NCBI GenBank assembly: GCA_017960415.1
Contig: JAGCZE010000342.1
Coordinates: 1-6,849 of the forward strand
Origin: Lachnospiraceae bacterium
GTDB taxonomy: Bacteria > Bacillota_A > Clostridia > Lachnospirales > Lachnospiraceae
Length of the DNA stretch: 6,849 nucleotides
Direction of reading: 5' to 3'
Position numbers and translations under genes: made by a program. This document shows, piece after piece, positions 5,744 through 6,849 of this stretch; positions within the stretch are counted from its first letter, which is position 1, and each line of letters opens with the position of its first letter. The notes below the pieces were generated by a model. That model had not been told where the DNA came from, did no database searches, and was given only the letters and a program-made list of their open reading frames with translations.

Positions 5744-6507
5744 CTATCTTTTATACGACTCCGCATCGTAGTCAAACGCTTTGATCGCGTCATATTCGGC
5801 TTCCGAGATCGCGAGCATGGTTCCGTGCTTAAACCCGTACGGATACGAGAATTCTGCGTCACATCGCTTAAAAACGCCTGTCGAAATGTCATCGCTGTGG
5901 AACGGCACATAGCCCTGGCCTTTACCCGCCACACCGAAATAATCCAGCATCAGGTTATATGAGCCGTCAGGCAGACGAACAGCTGTGGGCGCTTCGTATT
6001 TCCCCGGACCTCCCTCAAGAATATCCATCTCCTTGTCAAATTCATACATCCGCTCAAACGGTCCCGTAATGCAGTCGGACTTGAGCAGAATTACTCCGCA
6101 CGGATTCTGAATACTTTTTACAAAGAGATAAAAGCACTCACCCTCCTGTACCATACAGGAATCAATAACACCGCTTTCCTCTTTTTGATACAGGATCTTT
6201 GCATCCGTGAAATGTTCAAAATCCTTTGTACGTGTATAATAAGTTGAACCCTGTGCCAGTCATTGTTATAGACTGTACGCATATTGTAGGCTAGGCTTAA
6301 GTCAGTGGCGATTATATAGAACTTTCCGTCGTCCGTGCGGACAACAGTCGCGTCGCGCACACCTTTCTCATTAAGGACCGCCCATAGCACAGGCTGCCCG
6401 TTATTGATCTGTTCCCATGTAAATCCGTCTTTGCTTACCGCAAAATAAATCTGCTCACCGTCAGGCGTTCTTCTTTCTTTAAAGTGAACAAACAAAAAAT
6501 GCTGCAT
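5744..6507 (-). pseudogene. Broken GH43-like glycosidase gene (internal deletion plus frameshift)
   Basis: Two frames together give one GH43-type five-bladed beta-propeller protein. The first runs from ATG 6507 (AAAGGGGA ribosome binding site upstream): MQHFLFVHFKE, then GVRDATVVRTDDGKFYIIATDLSLAYN (49-75), up to about NNDWHR (81-86). The second continues from about 6253 as GSTYYTRTKDFEHF, then SGVIDSC, YLFVKS, LEGGPGKYEAPTAVRLPDGSY and a GQGYVPF/YPYGFKHGT end, stopping at 5744. The first frame reads on as unrelated sequence to 6118. The joined product is about 255 residues against roughly 310-330 in intact relatives as I recall them. The missing middle normally carries the blade with a W-E-S-x-D-L strand and a W-A-P-D motif, near the catalytic centre. 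The remaining length requires a net loss of 3n+1 bases. Intact members act on arabinose- or xylose-containing glycans; this copy should be inactive. Confidence 0.82.
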
Positions 6508-6590
6508 TTACGTTCCCCTTTCGAAGGTGATTTATGATACAGCTTTCTTAACGGATATCTGTCCTCAGACGTGATACCCATTCAGCCATA

Positions 6591-6849
6591 TTATTCACCA
6601 TCCAGATAATTTACTTCAGAATCAAGTTTAAAGGATTTTTGCATACCACCCGCCATAAAACGCACATTTCCGGAATCAGGATACAAAATAACATCAGAAG
6701 GCGTTTGGGTGTCGACATCAAGATATATAACCGGTGTATTTGATGTGTTTGTAAGCATGTGTGCCCCGTTCTCGTTAGCAGGTATCACGATCACATCACC
6801 TTCCATTACTGTGAAATCACCTTTCGGTGTTTTCAAGGTAGCAATGCCC
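6591..6849 (-). CDS. Cupin-domain protein, C-terminal part (cut by right window edge)
   Basis: The visible 85 residues start inside the cupin barrel at GIATLKTPKGDFTV and continue with GDVIVIPANENGAHMLTNTS, the second cupin motif (G-x-x-x-x-P-x-x-x-x-H-x-x-x-N) whose His is a metal ligand. They end with a YLDVDTQTPSDVILYPDSG segment and a short tail. The first cupin motif, with the other metal ligands, lies beyond the window. Relatives are small cytosolic cupins of mostly unknown substrate, some linked to sugar metabolism. The gene is co-directional with the GH43 remnant. The 83 bp between them (6508-6590) hold the GH43 ribosome binding site but no clear promoter or terminator, so co-transcription is plausible. 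A TTG at 6836 is internal, not the start. Confidence 0.85.
   Translation of the reverse strand, partial: GIATLKTPKGDFTVMEGDVIVIPANENGAHMLTNTSNTPVIYLDVDTQTPSDVILYPDSGNVRFMAGGMQKSFKLDSEVNYLDGE

Noticed and set aside
6548..6589. 13-codon minus-strand frame MAEWVSRLRTDIR between the cupin and GH43 genes
   Set aside because: It is too short to judge, has no ribosome binding site, and could be a chance frame or decayed remnant.

Overview
The window looks like a chromosomal segment of a low-to-medium G+C Firmicute, most likely a clostridial anaerobe of the Lachnospiraceae type. This is an inference from the feoA-feoA-feoB gene order, the short DtxR-type regulator, strong AGGAGG-type ribosome binding sites, and glycan-related genes with clostridial-looking sequences. 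No rRNA, tRNA, CRISPR array or transposase gene is visible.

Left part (1-2535) is a ferrous-iron uptake module. On the minus strand, reading leftward, are two small FeoA proteins and the N-terminal 404 residues of the transporter FeoB, which runs off the left edge. Facing the other way is a 123-residue DtxR/IdeR-type metalloregulator. The 221 bp between the regulator and the first feoA hold a consensus sigma-70 promoter (TTGACA-17 bp-TATAAT) and three copies of a TTAGCA-N2-TGCTAA palindrome. One copy fills the promoter spacer and two lie downstream of the -10 box. A weaker copy lies near the probable regulator promoter. A degenerate direct repeat with the same GCTAAC half-site lies between the second feoA and feoB. 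The simplest reading is an iron-repressed feo operon controlled by the adjacent regulator, which may also control itself. The regulator gene ends at a 12-bp terminator hairpin that lies inside the last codons of the convergent gene.

Right part (2503-6849) is a set of co-directional minus-strand genes linked to carbohydrate metabolism. In transcription order they are: the C-terminus of a cupin protein entering from the right edge, a GH43-like glycosidase gene broken by an internal deletion and frameshift, a REP-like hairpin repeat with GGGGACGGGG arms, an APH-fold small-molecule kinase, and a 738-residue protein that overlaps the kinase gene and resembles a cytoplasmic six-hairpin glycan-active enzyme. 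The kinase and the 738-residue protein may form an intracellular sugar-salvage pair; this is inferred from gene overlap only.

The points most worth following are the three-operator feo promoter, the unassigned 738-residue enzyme with its kinase, the REP-like element, and the decayed GH43 gene. I see no clear sign of a wholly new system.
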